Shown: positions 63,936 through 64,000 of the stretch, one piece after another
How the letters are laid out: every line of letters begins with the position of its first letter
Numbering within the stretch: the stretch's first letter is position 1
Source of the DNA: CAZHOV01 sp964534315
GTDB taxonomy: Bacteria > Bacteroidota > Bacteroidia > Chitinophagales > Saprospiraceae
Reading direction: 5' to 3'
Assembly: GCA_964534315.1 (NCBI GenBank)
Contig: CAZHOV010000008.1
Location: forward strand, 1-64,000
Length of the DNA stretch: 64,000 nt
Notes under the pieces: generated by a model
What the model was told of the DNA's origin: nothing
Databases searched by the model: none
What the model saw: the letters and a program-made list of their open reading frames with translations, nothing else
Translations under genes and position numbers: made by a program

Positions 63936-64000
63936 TTAAAGGTCCATCAGCAGTAGGGTCGGATCTTCCAACAGTCGTTTTACTTTTACGAGGAAGGTTA
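63936..64000 (-). CDS. C-terminal end of an unidentified gene (cut by window edge)
   Basis: The minus frame ends TFLVKVKRLLEDPTLLLMDL then TAA at 63936-63938, just upstream of a strong terminator. It reads as the last 20 residues of a real protein, but the family cannot be identified from this fragment. Confidence 0.55.
   Translation of the reverse strand, partial: TFLVKVKRLLEDPTLLLMDL

Overview
The window is about 64 kb of a Bacteroidota chromosome, most likely a Saprospiria-type (Haliscomenobacter/Lewinella-like) organism. The evidence is the TTTG-N19/20-TAnnTTTG promoter type, four proteins ending in type IX secretion (T9SS) sorting domains, hybrid histidine kinases joined to TPR or 7TMR-DISM sensors with a LytTR regulator nearby, SusC-free but outer-membrane-rich gene content, and weak Shine-Dalgarno signals. 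The genus is an inference. One 100-N scaffold gap lies at 12477-12576. No rRNA, tRNA, CRISPR array or intact transposase was seen.

Layout. 1-10.3 kb: three paralogous hybrid sensor kinases on the minus strand (the first cut by the window edge), a small secreted protein and a divergent LytTR response regulator; two matched tandem repeat pairs (6081-6112, 9406-9437) look like the regulator's operators. 10.3-17.5 kb: KefB-type antiporter, a DUF4386 remnant, the gap with an 8-bp satellite, malic enzyme, a MITE-like repeat, and a PerR-katG peroxide operon with a readable promoter and operator. 17.5-34.6 kb: a mixed region of HIT, DUF3144, T9SS and PepSY-like secreted proteins, transporters, a DUF1572-UPF0158 fusion and proline synthesis (proA-proB), scattered with at least five broken genes (DUF4386, adhP, VOC, alpha/beta hydrolase, flavin monooxygenase). 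34.6-41.2 kb: a TMTC-like membrane TPR protein, a GH3/beta-lactamase fusion and a LolC/E-like permease. 41.2-44.8 kb: translation genes rplM-rpsI-rpsB-tsf, then pyrH. 45-49.2 kb: B12-dependent ribonucleotide reductase and the tRNA hydroxylase TrhO. 49.5-54 kb: an operon of a secreted choice-of-anchor-B protein, a subtilisin and an ACMSD-type decarboxylase. 55-64 kb: an outer-membrane barrel protein, a second MITE-like copy, a GAF protein paired with an HD phosphohydrolase-PycTM (Pycsar-effector-like) membrane protein, and a very large lipoprotein joining a metallophosphoesterase, a possible kinase-like domain and a BamA-like barrel.

The best candidates for undescribed biology are the GAF + HD-PycTM pair (no cyclase next to it), the LytTR-type operator pairs linking the kinase genes to the regulator, and the phosphatase/kinase-like/BamA protein. 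All family names come from reading the proteins; no database search was possible.
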